The notes: a model not told the origin generated them from the letters alone. Shown: positions 8,920 to 17,597, counted from the first letter of the stretch. The stretch: 64,000 nt of DNA from Virgibacillus siamensis (GCF_900162695.1 NZ_FUIH01000007.1:2852001-2916000); one strand, 5' to 3'. Numbers and translations are program-made.

Positions 8920-9288
8920 TTACTTTTTAAATTCAGACACAAAAAAATCTGCAATAATGACAATATAGGATGTCATCAGTCCAATTACTACTGCTATCAT
9001 GTGAAAATGTTCTTCGAAACGAAGTGCGATTAACACTGCCAGCGCGACTGCTGCAAGCCTCCCCAACGTGCCAACCCCTTTTGCTTTCTTGTTCTCGGCT
9101 ACTGCATCGGCAACATCGTTAACCTTCTTTTGCAAGAGCCATAAGTTGTAAAAGCTGGCTGTGCTTCCTAACAGAAGTCCGAGGAAAATTCGTGGATACG
9201 GAGTAAAACCTGCCCCCAGCACTAAAATTGCAAGAAGGTAAAACATCCATTTTCGCTGACGGGTTATCATAACATCATAGTTTGACAT
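8920..9288 (-). CDS. atpI: ATP synthase subunit I (assembly factor)
   Basis: This is a 122-residue protein with four predicted membrane helices; MITRQRKWMFYLLAILVLG and FLGLLLGSTASFYNLWLLQ match the AtpI family. AtpI helps assemble the c-ring and is not part of the mature enzyme. An ATG at 9288 with AGGAGAAG upstream fits the family N-terminus better than the far start at 9363. It is the first gene of the atp operon. Confidence 0.92.
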   Translation of the reverse strand: MSNYDVMITRQRKWMFYLLAILVLGAGFTPYPRIFLGLLLGSTASFYNLWLLQKKVNDVADAVAENKKAKGVGTLGRLAAVALAVLIALRFEEHFHMIAVVIGLMTSYIVIIADFFVSEFKK

Positions 9289-9821
9289 GATTTGACTCTT
9301 CTCCTGATCATGTTGTGCAGCTCCAATCCCTTTCTTATCAAAGGTTGGGCTGCCATCATCCACATTAGAAAACCTGGTCTGCCCTTACCTTAGGGCAAAA
9401 AAATCCAGGGATAATTTCCTCATTTATAATAAGAAGCGATGTGAGGTATATCACTGCAGTTGTGGAATAAGTTATTTAAACTTATGTAAGATTTTTCGCG
9501 AAAAAAACACAATTATTTCAGTTTATAATTGGAAACCTTACCATTCCACACTAAGCTAGTTTACATTAGGCACAGTCCCTTGTCAATCACTATGTGACAC
9601 GAAAAATCATTTGTCACCTGCCAATTTTACACAGGCAATTTCCGACCTGATTCAACACGTTTCGCAGAATGTGCCACAGATATACAACCTGCAATTCGTT
9701 TGAACATTTCTTTCCACTACATATTATAAATGATAAATTACGTCTAAATCATGACGATTCTGTGAACTGCGGAAAATTTTTGAAAAAATAGATGAATTAC
9801 AGCAGATTTTTATGTGTGAAC
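9289..9821. other. Intergenic region upstream of the ATP synthase operon
   Basis: Over 530 nt without a supported gene. It holds the atp promoter (9559-9587) and, in the atpI leader, a small hairpin GCCCT/AGGGC at about 9384-9398 next to a run of seven A. The remainder towards the vpr 3' end is AT-rich with no recognised element. Confidence 0.6.
9559..9587 (-). promoter_or_regulatory. Sigma-A promoter of the atp operon
   Basis: On the minus strand a perfect TTGACA -35 (9582-9587) is followed after 17 nt by TAAACT (9559-9564). It would give a leader of about 260 nt before atpI. No other hexamer pair in the gap is as good. Confidence 0.65.
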
Positions 9822-12032
9822 TCAAGACGACCCGGGAGCTGTTCCCGGAATCGTCACTTCTGTCTGGTGACTTTCGATTTCGCCATTTTTCAGGTGAACC
9901 GTAATAACAGCCCGATATTTGCCCGGCTTGCCAAGTTTGTTTTTTTCAAAATGGCCTTTCACCATCCCGGCATCAACGTCCTTCAGCTTTAATAATGTAC
10001 GGTCAAAGAGAAGTGTATCCGGATTGTACAGGTTCACCTCAATACGTTCCGCCGGCTCAGTAACATAAATCTGGTATACATATTCTTTTGCGGAGAATGG
10101 TTTCAGAGAAAAACTGAACCCCATTGCTTTTGGATATTCGGCCGTTTGATTAATGAACATATATGGAAGCTGGTATGCCTTTTCACCCTGCTTCAGTGTG
10201 AGCCAGCCCTGGTGAATTCCTTTGCCAAGCAGACTGCTGTTGATACTCAGTTCAACCGGTACCGTTCTCGTTTCTCCCTTTGGAATCGTGAATGATAATG
10301 GCAGCTGCCACGTTATCCCCTGTTGCTTTTTAGGAATGTTGAACGTATATTGCTGCCCATGGCTGCTTGTATTTTCTATTTTTAAATGGATTGTTTTCGA
10401 TTGTTTATAGGATGTGATTTTCCCGTAGGACAGTAATGGATTATACAGAATCGATGTTGTATTGATCGCGGCTTTCGGCTGAATTTCACCCATCCCCTGG
10501 ACAATCGGACTAATTGGTTTACCGTGATGTTTGATTCTTTGGGCGGTCGTTTTTAATGCGCCGCTGATTTGGGCAGTCGTCCATTTGGGATGTGCTTCTT
10601 TTATCAGTGCAACCGTACCAGTGACATGAGGAGCGGCCATGCTTGTCCCTTGCAGTTCCATATATCCACCGGGGACAGTGCTTAAAATATTGGTCCCGGG
10701 TGCACTGACATCCGGCTTCAGATCCCAATTCACAGTGACCGGACCGCGCGAGCTGAACGGCGCAATATTCAATTTTGTTGTCGCATAGTTCGTTTCCATA
10801 TAAAAGTGTTTCTTTTTTGCATGCTGAAGCAGCCATTCCCCGTCACGTTTGGAAATGGAAGCAACCGGAATCCCAATTGGATCTTCTCCATTGTCAATCG
10901 ATCCCTGGAAGGTTCCTTTTTCATTGTTGTAAATAAGGACAGCAATCGCCCCTGCTTCTTCCGCCTGTTCCGCAAGTTCATGAAAAGGCACCTTGCCACG
11001 CTTTATAAGCGCAATTTTACCGCGTACATTTTTTTCCGGGAATGGAGCAATTTGATGATCCGTTGTAAAATCCCATGGAACCGATCCTGCCATTAATGCT
11101 ATGCTGATTTTTTTATCCAGCAGTGTCTCATAAAGGTATGGAACCTTTTGCGGATTTGCTGCTGCTCCGACTGAAATGGCTTTTGCCGCGGTCGCCGGAG
11201 AACCGACCGTCCATGTATCCGGTCCGCTGTTTCCGTTGGCGATGACAACCGTTACACCTTTTTCAACAGCCCGATTTACCGCAACACTCGTCGGGAAATC
11301 AGGGCCATTCACCGTATTTCCAAGTGACAGGTTTATTACATCTGCCCCGTCATTTACCGCCTGCTCAAGTGCAGCAATAACCTGTACCGATGTCCCCCGT
11401 CCGCCGGGGCCAAGTGCACGGTATGCATAAATATCCGCATCAGGTGCTACCCCTGTTAATTCCCCATCCGCTGCAATAATCCCCGCCACATGTGTACCAT
11501 GCATCGTCGGAATCCCTTGTGATTTCAACGTTTCCATCGGATCATCATCAAGGTCAACCAGATCGAATCCGGTTACATAGTTACCTGCCAGGTCAGGGTG
11601 GTCATACGCAATCCCTGTATCAATAACAGCCACCTGCACCCCGTCCCCAGTATAGTCGGTATTATTGATGGAACCCGGGATAAAGGCATTTTCATTCTCC
11701 GGCATTCGTTCCGTGCGTGCCGTCTCGTTGGACAGATTTGTTTCAAATACTGCCGTCGGATGAACTGCCTTCACGAAATCGAGCGAATCCATTCGGCTGA
11801 GCCGTCTGGGTGATGCCTTCAATGCAAGTCCATTAAACAACGTATCATAAACCGCAACAATCTCAACATACGGGTAGTGGTTATTTATGTATTGCTTGTG
11901 TTCATGCGGGTTGCCCTCCACCTCGATAATGATGGATGCCATGTTATCTGTTTTTTCGTTGTTCGGTGCTGCAGATGTATGTACAGGAAATAAGGTGAGT
12001 GCTGTTAATAGCAGAATAAGTATGTAGCGCAT
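9822..12032 (-). CDS. vpr: Secreted subtilisin-like serine protease, Vpr type
   Basis: A 736-residue S8 peptidase. Signal peptide about 1-21 (MRYILILLLTALTLFPVHTS), inhibitor-type propeptide about 33-98, then the catalytic domain with Asp138 (VAVIDTG), His178 (MHGTHVAGI), oxyanion Asn268 (ANGNSG) and Ser464 (GTSMAAPH). A PA domain is inserted at about 320-410, between the oxyanion Asn and the Ser, as in Vpr, an extracellular protease with broad specificity. The C-terminal 200 residues look like beta-sandwich repeats. ATG 12032 has AGGGG 9 nt upstream; a TTG two codons earlier is less likely. It lies between wecB and atpI, away from its B. subtilis position. Confidence 0.9.
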   Translation of the reverse strand: MRYILILLLTALTLFPVHTSAAPNNEKTDNMASIIIEVEGNPHEHKQYINNHYPYVEIVAVYDTLFNGLALKASPRRLSRMDSLDFVKAVHPTAVFETNLSNETARTERMPENENAFIPGSINNTDYTGDGVQVAVIDTGIAYDHPDLAGNYVTGFDLVDLDDDPMETLKSQGIPTMHGTHVAGIIAADGELTGVAPDADIYAYRALGPGGRGTSVQVIAALEQAVNDGADVINLSLGNTVNGPDFPTSVAVNRAVEKGVTVVIANGNSGPDTWTVGSPATAAKAISVGAAANPQKVPYLYETLLDKKISIALMAGSVPWDFTTDHQIAPFPEKNVRGKIALIKRGKVPFHELAEQAEEAGAIAVLIYNNEKGTFQGSIDNGEDPIGIPVASISKRDGEWLLQHAKKKHFYMETNYATTKLNIAPFSSRGPVTVNWDLKPDVSAPGTNILSTVPGGYMELQGTSMAAPHVTGTVALIKEAHPKWTTAQISGALKTTAQRIKHHGKPISPIVQGMGEIQPKAAINTTSILYNPLLSYGKITSYKQSKTIHLKIENTSSHGQQYTFNIPKKQQGITWQLPLSFTIPKGETRTVPVELSINSSLLGKGIHQGWLTLKQGEKAYQLPYMFINQTAEYPKAMGFSFSLKPFSAKEYVYQIYVTEPAERIEVNLYNPDTLLFDRTLLKLKDVDAGMVKGHFEKNKLGKPGKYRAVITVHLKNGEIESHQTEVTIPGTAPGSS
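9826..9855 (-). other. Strong hairpin at the 3' end of the vpr-like gene
   Basis: GACGATTCCGGGA pairs with TCCCGGGTCGTC across the last codons, ending just before the stop. No T tract follows, so it is not a standard intrinsic terminator; it may stabilise the transcript end. Confidence 0.4.
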
Positions 12033-12123
12033 GATCAAGTCCCCTTTTTACGGATAGTTTTTGTAAAAAAAGGAAAATCATGCATCGGGGATTGTTTCCT
12101 GTTTTTAAAATGATGATGGACTT

Positions 12124-12190
12124 TTTGGTGAAGGACCGTATTTTCTTGTGAAGGCGCGTTTTTCCACTGGAAGGTTCGCAAAAAAGCTTC
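12124..12190 (-). repeat. Short tandem array B: three units of 20-21 nt, keyword CCTTCAC
   Basis: On the plus strand GTGAAGGACCG, GTGAAGGCGCG and GGAAGGTTCGC recur at 20-21 nt spacing from 12128; in the gene direction the keyword is CCTTCAC followed by an A-rich stretch. It lies between the wecB terminator and vpr. Only about three units are recognisable, so it is weak alone but matches the architecture of the larger arrays. Confidence 0.6.
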
Positions 12191-12208
12191 GGCAATACGC
12201 TTTTCAAA

Positions 12209-12245
12209 ATAAAAGAACTGCACGCAATCGGATCCCGTGCAGTCC
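12209..12245 (-). terminator. Terminator downstream of wecB
   Basis: On the minus strand CTGCACG and CGTGCAG form a 7-bp stem with an 11-nt loop, followed by the T-rich TTCTTTTATTTT. Confidence 0.7.
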
Positions 12246-12259
12246 CTTACTCAATATAT

Positions 12260-13375
12260 TTATCTTTTAAAATACCCCACAATCGCATCGGCAATTTTTT
12301 GCGATGCCCGGCCGTCACCATATGGGTTGGATGCTTTGGCCATCTTCTCATGGGAATCGTGATTGCTTAGCAGTTCGTGTGCCATCTTAAAAATGGTGTC
12401 TTCATCCGTGCCGGCAAGTTTCAATGTACCAGCTTCAATGCCTTCAGGGCGTTCCGTCGTGTCACGCAGAACAAGGACAGGGACGCCAAGTGAAGGTGCC
12501 TCTTCCTGCACACCGCCGGAATCGGTCAAAATCAAATGGGATCTTGCCGCGAAATTATGAAAATCCACAACATCCAGTGGTTCAATCAATTGAATGCGGT
12601 CATCGTTTCCTAGAATCTTGTTGGCTGTTTCGCGGACTGCCGGATTCAGGTGGACCGGATAAATCACCCGGATATCATTGTGCGCTTCAACAATCCGCTT
12701 GATCGCGCGAAACATTTGCTGCATGTTGTTGCCTAAGTTTTCCCGGCGATGGGCAGTCATGAGCACAAGCCGGTTCCCGCCAAGCGCATCAATGATTGGA
12801 CTTGAATACGTTTCATTTACAGTTGTTTGCAAAGCATCGATTGCCGTATTCCCGGTAACGAAAATACGCTCGGCCGGTTTATTTTCATCGAGCAGATTTT
12901 GTTTTGATTTTTCCGTCGGGGCAAAATGCAGGTCCGCCATGATGCCTGTCAACTGCCGGTTCATTTCTTCCGGGTACGGGGAATATTTATTCCATGTGCG
13001 GAGCCCGGCCTCCACATGTCCGACGGCAATCTGATTGTAATAGCCGGCAAGTGATGCGGCAAACGTTGTCGTTGTGTCACCATGGACAAGCACGATATCC
13101 GGATTTGTCTTTTTCATCACATCATCGAGCCCTTCCAATGCACGTGTCGTTACTTGCGCAAGGGTTTGCTTTTGCTTCATAATGTTCAGGTCAAAATCCG
13201 GGGTAATCCCAAATATATCCAGTACCTGATCCAACATTTCCCGGTGTTGAGCAGTTACCGCCACAACCGGCTCAAATACGTCCGGATGCTTTTTCAATTC
13301 CAGTACGAGCGGCGCCATTTTCACCGCTTCCGGTCTCGTCCCGAAAATCGTCATCACTTTTATCCGTTCGGCCAT
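12260..13375 (-). CDS. wecB: UDP-N-acetylglucosamine 2-epimerase (non-hydrolysing)
   Basis: The 371-residue enzyme interconverts UDP-GlcNAc and UDP-ManNAc, the precursor of the teichoic acid linkage unit or other surface glycans. The N-terminal KVMTIFGTRPEAVKMAP and internal HVEAGLRTWNKYSPYPEEMNR, VTGNTAID and LTDSGGVQEEAPSLGVPVL are family signatures (two Rossmann domains, GT-B fold). ATG 13375 has GGAG 10 nt upstream. It lies 18 nt after upp, so the two are probably cotranscribed. The B. subtilis homologue is mnaA. Confidence 0.95.
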   Translation of the reverse strand: MAERIKVMTIFGTRPEAVKMAPLVLELKKHPDVFEPVVAVTAQHREMLDQVLDIFGITPDFDLNIMKQKQTLAQVTTRALEGLDDVMKKTNPDIVLVHGDTTTTFAASLAGYYNQIAVGHVEAGLRTWNKYSPYPEEMNRQLTGIMADLHFAPTEKSKQNLLDENKPAERIFVTGNTAIDALQTTVNETYSSPIIDALGGNRLVLMTAHRRENLGNNMQQMFRAIKRIVEAHNDIRVIYPVHLNPAVRETANKILGNDDRIQLIEPLDVVDFHNFAARSHLILTDSGGVQEEAPSLGVPVLVLRDTTERPEGIEAGTLKLAGTDEDTIFKMAHELLSNHDSHEKMAKASNPYGDGRASQKIADAIVGYFKR

Positions 13376-13393
13376 TGTCAATTCACTCCACTA

Positions 13394-14023
13394 CTATTTT
13401 GTACCGAATAAACGGTCTCCGGCATCACCAAGCCCAGGAATGATGTAAGCATGTTCGTCCAGTTTTTCGTCCAGTGCGCCAAGATAAATATCGACATCAG
13501 GATGTTCTTCCTTGATAACCTCGACACCCTCAGGAGCAGCAATCAGACACATCAGGCGAATTTGTTTTGCCCCGCGTTTTTTCAGGGAATGGATCGCATC
13601 ATTTGCTGAACCGCCAGTGGCAAGCATCGGATCAATCACGATCAACTCGCGTTCCTCAATATCCTTTGGCAATTTGATATAGTATTCAACCGGCTGCAAT
13701 GTCTCCGGATCACGGTATAAGCCGACATGTCCGACACGCGCTGCCGGAATCAGCTTCAGCATCCCGTCAACCATACCAAGCCCGGCGCGGAGAATCGGAA
13801 TCAGGCCGATTTTTTTACCCGCCAGCACTTTCGTTTTTGCTTCCATGACAGGTGTATCAATCGTCTTTTCCTGCAGCGGCAGATTACGGGTGATTTCAAA
13901 CGCCATCAGCATTGCCACCTCGTCAACCAATTCGCGAAATTCCTTTGTTCCGGTATTTTTATCCCGTATGTACGTTAACTTATGTTGGATTAATGGATGA
14001 TCCAGTACGTGGACTTTCCCCAT
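13394..14023 (-). CDS. upp: Uracil phosphoribosyltransferase
   Basis: The 209-residue salvage enzyme makes UMP from uracil and PRPP. The PRPP loop is LIVIDPMLATGGSANDAI (about 126-143), and the C-terminal YIIPGLGDAGDRLFGTK binds uracil. The start MGKVHVLDHPLIQHKLT is typical, with GGAGTGATC upstream. It has its own strong promoter at 14061-14089 after the glyA terminator, and lies between glyA and the atp region as in B. subtilis. Confidence 0.98.
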   Translation of the reverse strand: MGKVHVLDHPLIQHKLTYIRDKNTGTKEFRELVDEVAMLMAFEITRNLPLQEKTIDTPVMEAKTKVLAGKKIGLIPILRAGLGMVDGMLKLIPAARVGHVGLYRDPETLQPVEYYIKLPKDIEERELIVIDPMLATGGSANDAIHSLKKRGAKQIRLMCLIAAPEGVEVIKEEHPDVDIYLGALDEKLDEHAYIIPGLGDAGDRLFGTK

Positions 14024-14060
14024 TTCTGATCACTCCTTCATTATTTGTTGCATCTTTAAA

Positions 14061-14089
14061 ATTGTACTGAAAAAAAGACGTGCTTTCAA
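14061..14089 (-). promoter_or_regulatory. Sigma-A promoter of upp-wecB
   Basis: On the minus strand TTGAAA (14084-14089), a 17-nt spacer and TACAAT (14061-14066), five of six matches in each hexamer, about 40 nt before the upp start. Confidence 0.8.
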
Positions 14090-14118
14090 GTATCCCCTGC
14101 AAAATATCGAAATGCCGT

Positions 14119-14183
14119 TTTCGCTGAAAGAACATGGATTTTTCTGATAGAATCGGAAATTTCCTGATAGAAGTATGCAGAAC
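14119..14183 (-). repeat. Short tandem array C: three units of 21 nt, keyword TTCTATCAG
   Basis: On the plus strand CTGAAAGAA, CTGATAGAA and CTGATAGAA recur every 21 nt, each followed by a variable stretch and a T-rich segment; in gene sense the keyword is TTCTATCAGGAAA. It lies between the glyA terminator and the upp promoter. Confidence 0.65.
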
Positions 14184-14204
14184 CCGCACGCTTCCCCGGC
14201 ACAC

Positions 14205-14241
14205 AGCAAAAGGATGCTCCCCGTTCAGGAGAACATCCTTA
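14205..14241 (-). terminator. glyA terminator
   Basis: Directly after the glyA stop, AAGGATGTTCTCC pairs with GGGAGCATCCTT around a 6-nt loop, followed by a short TTTT tract on the minus strand. Confidence 0.75.
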
Positions 14242-14245
14242 TCAA

Positions 14246-15481
14246 TCACGCATACAATGGAGTTTTATCAGTAAGTCCTTTAACACGATCAGCCGCCTCA
14301 CGAAGTACGGATTTGTCTTCATGATTTTTCAGCGTATACGCGATAATCGAACCAATTTCCTTCATTTCCGCTTCACGGAAGCCGCGGCTTGTCACAGCAG
14401 CTGTCCCGATGCGAAGACCGCTTGTGACAAATGGGCTTTCTGTTTCAAATGGAATGGTATTTTTATTTGCTGTAATACCAATATCATCCAATACTTTTTC
14501 GGCAACTTTACCAGTCAGATTCAATGTTGTTACATCAACAAGCAGCAAATGGTTGTCCGTTCCGCCTGACACAATCCGGATACCTTCATCGGACAATGTT
14601 TCAGCGAGTGTTTTGGCATTGGCAATAACCTGCTTGCTGTATTCAACAAATTCATCAGATAATGCCTCTTTAAATGATACTGCTTTCGCTGCAATCACGT
14701 GCATCAATGGGCCACCCTGCATACGAGGGAAAACGGATTTATCAACTTTTTTCGCAAATTCTTCATTGCACAAAATCATGCCGCCGCGTGGTCCGCGCAA
14801 TGTTTTATGTGTCGTCGTTGTGACAAAATGCGCATGTGGCACCGGATTGTTATGAAGTCCCGCTGCAACGAGTCCTGCGATGTGTGCCATATCCACCATC
14901 AAATACGCATCAACCGCATCCGCAATTTCACGGAATTTGGCAAAATCAATCTCACGGGAATATGCGCTCGCACCTGCTACAATCAATTTCGGCTTTACTT
15001 CTTTTGCTTTTTCCAAAACAGCGTCATAGTCCAGTTTCTCAGATTCTTTGTCCACACCATAGTCGACAAAGTTATAAAGTTTCCCGCTGAAGTTCACAGG
15101 GCTGCCGTGTGTCAGGTGACCGCCATGGTTCAAGTTCATGCCAAGTACGGTGTCACCCGGTTCAAGCGCGGTGAAATATACTGCCATATTTGCCTGTGCA
15201 CCGGAATGCGGCTGAACGTTGGCATGTTCTGCACCAAACAATTCTTTTGCACGGTCGCGGGCCAGATTTTCCACAACATCGACGTGTTCACAGCCGCCAT
15301 AATAACGCTTGCCCGGATACCCTTCCGCATATTTGTTCGTCAGCACGGATCCCATCGCTTCCATTACCGCTTCTGAGACAAAGTTTTCAGAGGCGATCAG
15401 TTCAATCTTTTCCTGTTGGCGCTTTTTCTCACCCTGAATCGCATTGTACAATTCCTGGTCTGTTTGTTTTACATGTTCCAT
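14246..15481 (-). CDS. glyA: Serine hydroxymethyltransferase
   Basis: The 411-residue PLP enzyme converts serine and tetrahydrofolate to glycine and methylene-tetrahydrofolate. The PLP lysine is in VTTTTHKTLRGPRGG, and MGSVLTNKYAEGYPGKRYYGG binds folate and substrate. The start MEHVKQTDQELYNAIQ overlaps the 3' end of ywlG by 13 nt, so glyA is translated within the rpiB-ywlG-glyA transcript. A terminator separates it from upp. Length is normal. Confidence 0.98.
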   Translation of the reverse strand: MEHVKQTDQELYNAIQGEKKRQQEKIELIASENFVSEAVMEAMGSVLTNKYAEGYPGKRYYGGCEHVDVVENLARDRAKELFGAEHANVQPHSGAQANMAVYFTALEPGDTVLGMNLNHGGHLTHGSPVNFSGKLYNFVDYGVDKESEKLDYDAVLEKAKEVKPKLIVAGASAYSREIDFAKFREIADAVDAYLMVDMAHIAGLVAAGLHNNPVPHAHFVTTTTHKTLRGPRGGMILCNEEFAKKVDKSVFPRMQGGPLMHVIAAKAVSFKEALSDEFVEYSKQVIANAKTLAETLSDEGIRIVSGGTDNHLLLVDVTTLNLTGKVAEKVLDDIGITANKNTIPFETESPFVTSGLRIGTAAVTSRGFREAEMKEIGSIIAYTLKNHEDKSVLREAADRVKGLTDKTPLYA

Positions 15482-16077
15482 TTTGGTTTCCCCCTTAAAT
15501 TTGAAAGTGGATTGATTGCTTCATTCATAGGTTCATAGACCGCACGTTTGCCGCCGATCAATTTCGGGCGGGTGCGTGCCGCATTGATCCGTGCCTGACC
15601 GATTGTCCGCTGTTCAAAACGGAGCGGAACGGCAACATGCTTTAAATGCATCCCGATCATCGTTTCGCCGATATCGATACCACTGTCGGCATGAATCGTC
15701 TCAACGAGGACCGGGCTCTTCATGTGACGGTAAGCGTAGGATGCCATCGAACCGCCGGCACCTGGGACCGGAACAGCGGAAACTTCATCCAAGAGGTGCT
15801 TTTTCATCGTGTCCTTTTCGACCACAAGTGAGCGGTTCAAGTGTTCGCAGCACTGAAAAGCAAGCAGCACACCGGTTTCGCGCTGCAGCTCATTTAATGC
15901 TTCAAAAATAGTCGCTGCAGCTTCTTCACTCCCGGATGTGCCGATGTGTTTGCCAACAACTTCACTTGTGGAGCAACCGATTACAAATACATCACCATCA
16001 GCCAGATGCCCGCTGTTTTTGAATTCAGTTAAAACAGCTTCGGCATCGCGCTTGATCTGCTGTGCAACATTATTCAT
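15469..16077 (-). CDS. ywlG: UPF0340/TIGR01440 family protein YwlG
   Basis: The 202-residue cytosolic protein of unknown function carries FVIGCSTSEVVGKHIGTSGS and LAFQCCEHLNRSLVVEK, both family hallmarks, and a conserved IGMHLKHVAVPLR. It sits between rpiB (6 nt away) and glyA (13-nt overlap), as in B. subtilis. The conserved CEHLNR suggests metal or nucleotide binding, but no activity is known to me. Confidence 0.92.
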   Translation of the reverse strand: MNNVAQQIKRDAEAVLTEFKNSGHLADGDVFVIGCSTSEVVGKHIGTSGSEEAAATIFEALNELQRETGVLLAFQCCEHLNRSLVVEKDTMKKHLLDEVSAVPVPGAGGSMASYAYRHMKSPVLVETIHADSGIDIGETMIGMHLKHVAVPLRFEQRTIGQARINAARTRPKLIGGKRAVYEPMNEAINPLSNLRGKPKWNM

Positions 16078-16083
16078 GACTAC

Positions 16084-16524
16084 CTACTGCTCCTCATACG
16101 CTGTAACTTTTCCAACCCGGTTAGCATGCCTGCCGCCGTCAAAATCGGTTTCCAGCCATGTTCTGGCGATTTCAGTCGCAAGTCCCGGTCCAACGACACG
16201 CTCTCCCATTGCCAGAACATTGGAGTCATTGTGCTGGCGAGTCAATTTTGCACTGTACACATCATGTGTCAATGCGCAGCGGATTCCTTTAACTTTGTTG
16301 GCGGAAATCGACATGCCGATTCCCGTTCCGCAAATGAATATCCCCCGGTCAAATTCACCACTGGCCACTCGTTCAGCAGCAGGCAGTGCATAGTCCGGAT
16401 AATCAACTGACGTCTCACACGAACAGCCGGTATCTTCATATACAATATCCATATCCTCCAGCAGGCTGCGCACTTCCTCACGCAGTTTTGCGCCTGCATG
16501 GTCTGATGTTAAAATGACTTTCAT
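16084..16524 (-). CDS. rpiB: Ribose-5-phosphate isomerase B / RpiB-type sugar phosphate isomerase
   Basis: The 146-residue protein matches RpiB: MKVILTSDHAGAKLREEV at the N-terminus, catalytic Cys in FICGTGIGMSISANK, and HDVYSAKLTRQHNDSNVLAMG. It interconverts ribose-5-phosphate and ribulose-5-phosphate; some relatives act on allose-6-phosphate, so exact substrate is not settled. In the B. subtilis order it corresponds to ywlF. It lies 64 nt downstream of ywlE. Confidence 0.93.
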   Translation of the reverse strand: MKVILTSDHAGAKLREEVRSLLEDMDIVYEDTGCSCETSVDYPDYALPAAERVASGEFDRGIFICGTGIGMSISANKVKGIRCALTHDVYSAKLTRQHNDSNVLAMGERVVGPGLATEIARTWLETDFDGGRHANRVGKVTAYEEQ

Positions 16525-16588
16525 CCTCTAACGCTCCTCTCGGTGTAAATTTCAACTATTTCCATTATGCACGAATTTTGTTGAATTT

Positions 16589-17197
16589 TTAAGTGTTTCC
16601 GTTTATTTTCTTTACAAGCAGTCCAATATATTTTTCCAGTTCATCCAATGTTTGCTGGTACGTTTCCAGACTGCCGCCGAACGGGTCGGATATATCATAA
16701 TTAATCAGATTTGCTTCAAGATTCCTTATATTATGAATACCTTCTTCCAACTCCCCGGCCAGCTTTTCTTCCAGTTTCCGTTTGCTGAGTGTATGCTGAT
16801 TCTCAAAAATGATGCGTGACCGTTTTTCTTCAAGCTCTGCATATGCCTGGGTCAGTTCATTCCACACTTTTTTGTCTTCAGAAACATATTCTTTCAATGT
16901 AAAATACTTTTCCTGGAAATCCGGATGCTGCATGATCAGTGATTGCTTATGCTGGGTCGTCATTGTTATGACGAGATCAGCCCAGTGAAGCAACGGATTG
17001 GTAACCGGCTGTGACTTGGAATCCATCGGAATGTTTTTCTTTTCCAGTACCGTGATTGCCTTCGTATTTGGACGCTGGTCATTCACCGCAAAAATCCCCG
17101 CCGATTGCACGCTGATTTCCGGCATTTTATGTCGTATTAATGCTTCTGCCATCGGGCTTCGGCATGTATTTCCTGTACAAACGAATAAAATGTTCAT
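16589..17197 (-). CDS. ywlE: Protein arginine phosphatase YwlE-like, with a large insertion
   Basis: A low-molecular-weight phosphatase fold: the loop CTGNTCRS at residues 7-14 has nucleophile Cys7, Arg13 and Thr11, the residue that marks arginine phosphatases, and the general acid is Asp171 in DPFGGS. YwlE reverses McsB arginine phosphorylation, which tags proteins for ClpCP. The 202-residue length exceeds the roughly 150 of B. subtilis YwlE: a charged, probably coiled-coil segment of about 55 residues (about 106-163) lies between LKEYV and DPFGGS. ATG 17197 follows a GGGGGT site. Confidence 0.88.
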   Translation of the reverse strand: MNILFVCTGNTCRSPMAEALIRHKMPEISVQSAGIFAVNDQRPNTKAITVLEKKNIPMDSKSQPVTNPLLHWADLVITMTTQHKQSLIMQHPDFQEKYFTLKEYVSEDKKVWNELTQAYAELEEKRSRIIFENQHTLSKRKLEEKLAGELEEGIHNIRNLEANLINYDISDPFGGSLETYQQTLDELEKYIGLLVKKINGNT

Positions 17198-17276
17198 TTG
17201 GGTACCCCCGTTTTTATCTTCCAACTCAAACTATACCATAGAAAAATTGGCGTGTCAGAAAAAAATCAGCAAAAAA

Positions 17277-17536
17277 ACAAAAGCGGAAGCGCCCGTTTAG
17301 CAACGTATATCGTGAAACTTCATGCAGTGGTGTTTTTCCACTGAATGTTAGTTGAACAAATCGGGCTTGAACTGGCAGTTTCCCCACGATTTTCAGTGGG
17401 GATTACTGCCAGTCAAACTGCGACAAACTGCGCCCTGCCATGCAGGGTGGATCGGCGTTGCCGCGCAAAGCGGCGGTTTTAGCCGATCTTCCTTAATCCG
17501 TGTGAAGTTTGCTAGTTGCTGGGCGCTGGAGCTGGA
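17277..17536 (+). repeat. Modular dispersed repeat R1, copy 1
   Basis: The element begins AAAAGCGGAAGCGCCCGTTTAGC and ends TTGCTGGGCGCTGGAGCTGG; the ends form an imperfect inverted repeat around GCGCCC. Inside are hairpins CAGTGG/CCACTG, AACTGGCAGTTTCCCCAC/GTGGGGATTACTGCCAGT and one module with GATCGGC/GCCGATC. Copies lie at 29671-30044 and 34169-34370. It fills most of the 442-nt gap between ywlE and mntP. An ORF MNKSGLNWQFPHD occurs here and in copy 2 but is probably a by-product. Confidence 0.9.
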
Positions 17537-17597
17537 CATGGCTGATTGGATAATGTTAATTATCCACAGGTGAAAAATCTATAATTTCCTGAACAAA

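Noticed and set aside
11944..12223. ORFs of 62-87 codons upstream of vpr
   Set aside because: They overlap array B and the wecB terminator, lack ribosome sites and show no family resemblance.
17277..17536. R1 as an insertion sequence
   Set aside because: No transposase frame and no clear target-site duplication; at most a non-autonomous element.
17352..17573. ORF starting MNKSGLNWQFPHD, also at 29742-29969 on the minus strand
   Set aside because: It lies inside dispersed repeat R1; similarity is due to the DNA repeat, frames diverge at module borders, and copy 3 does not preserve it.
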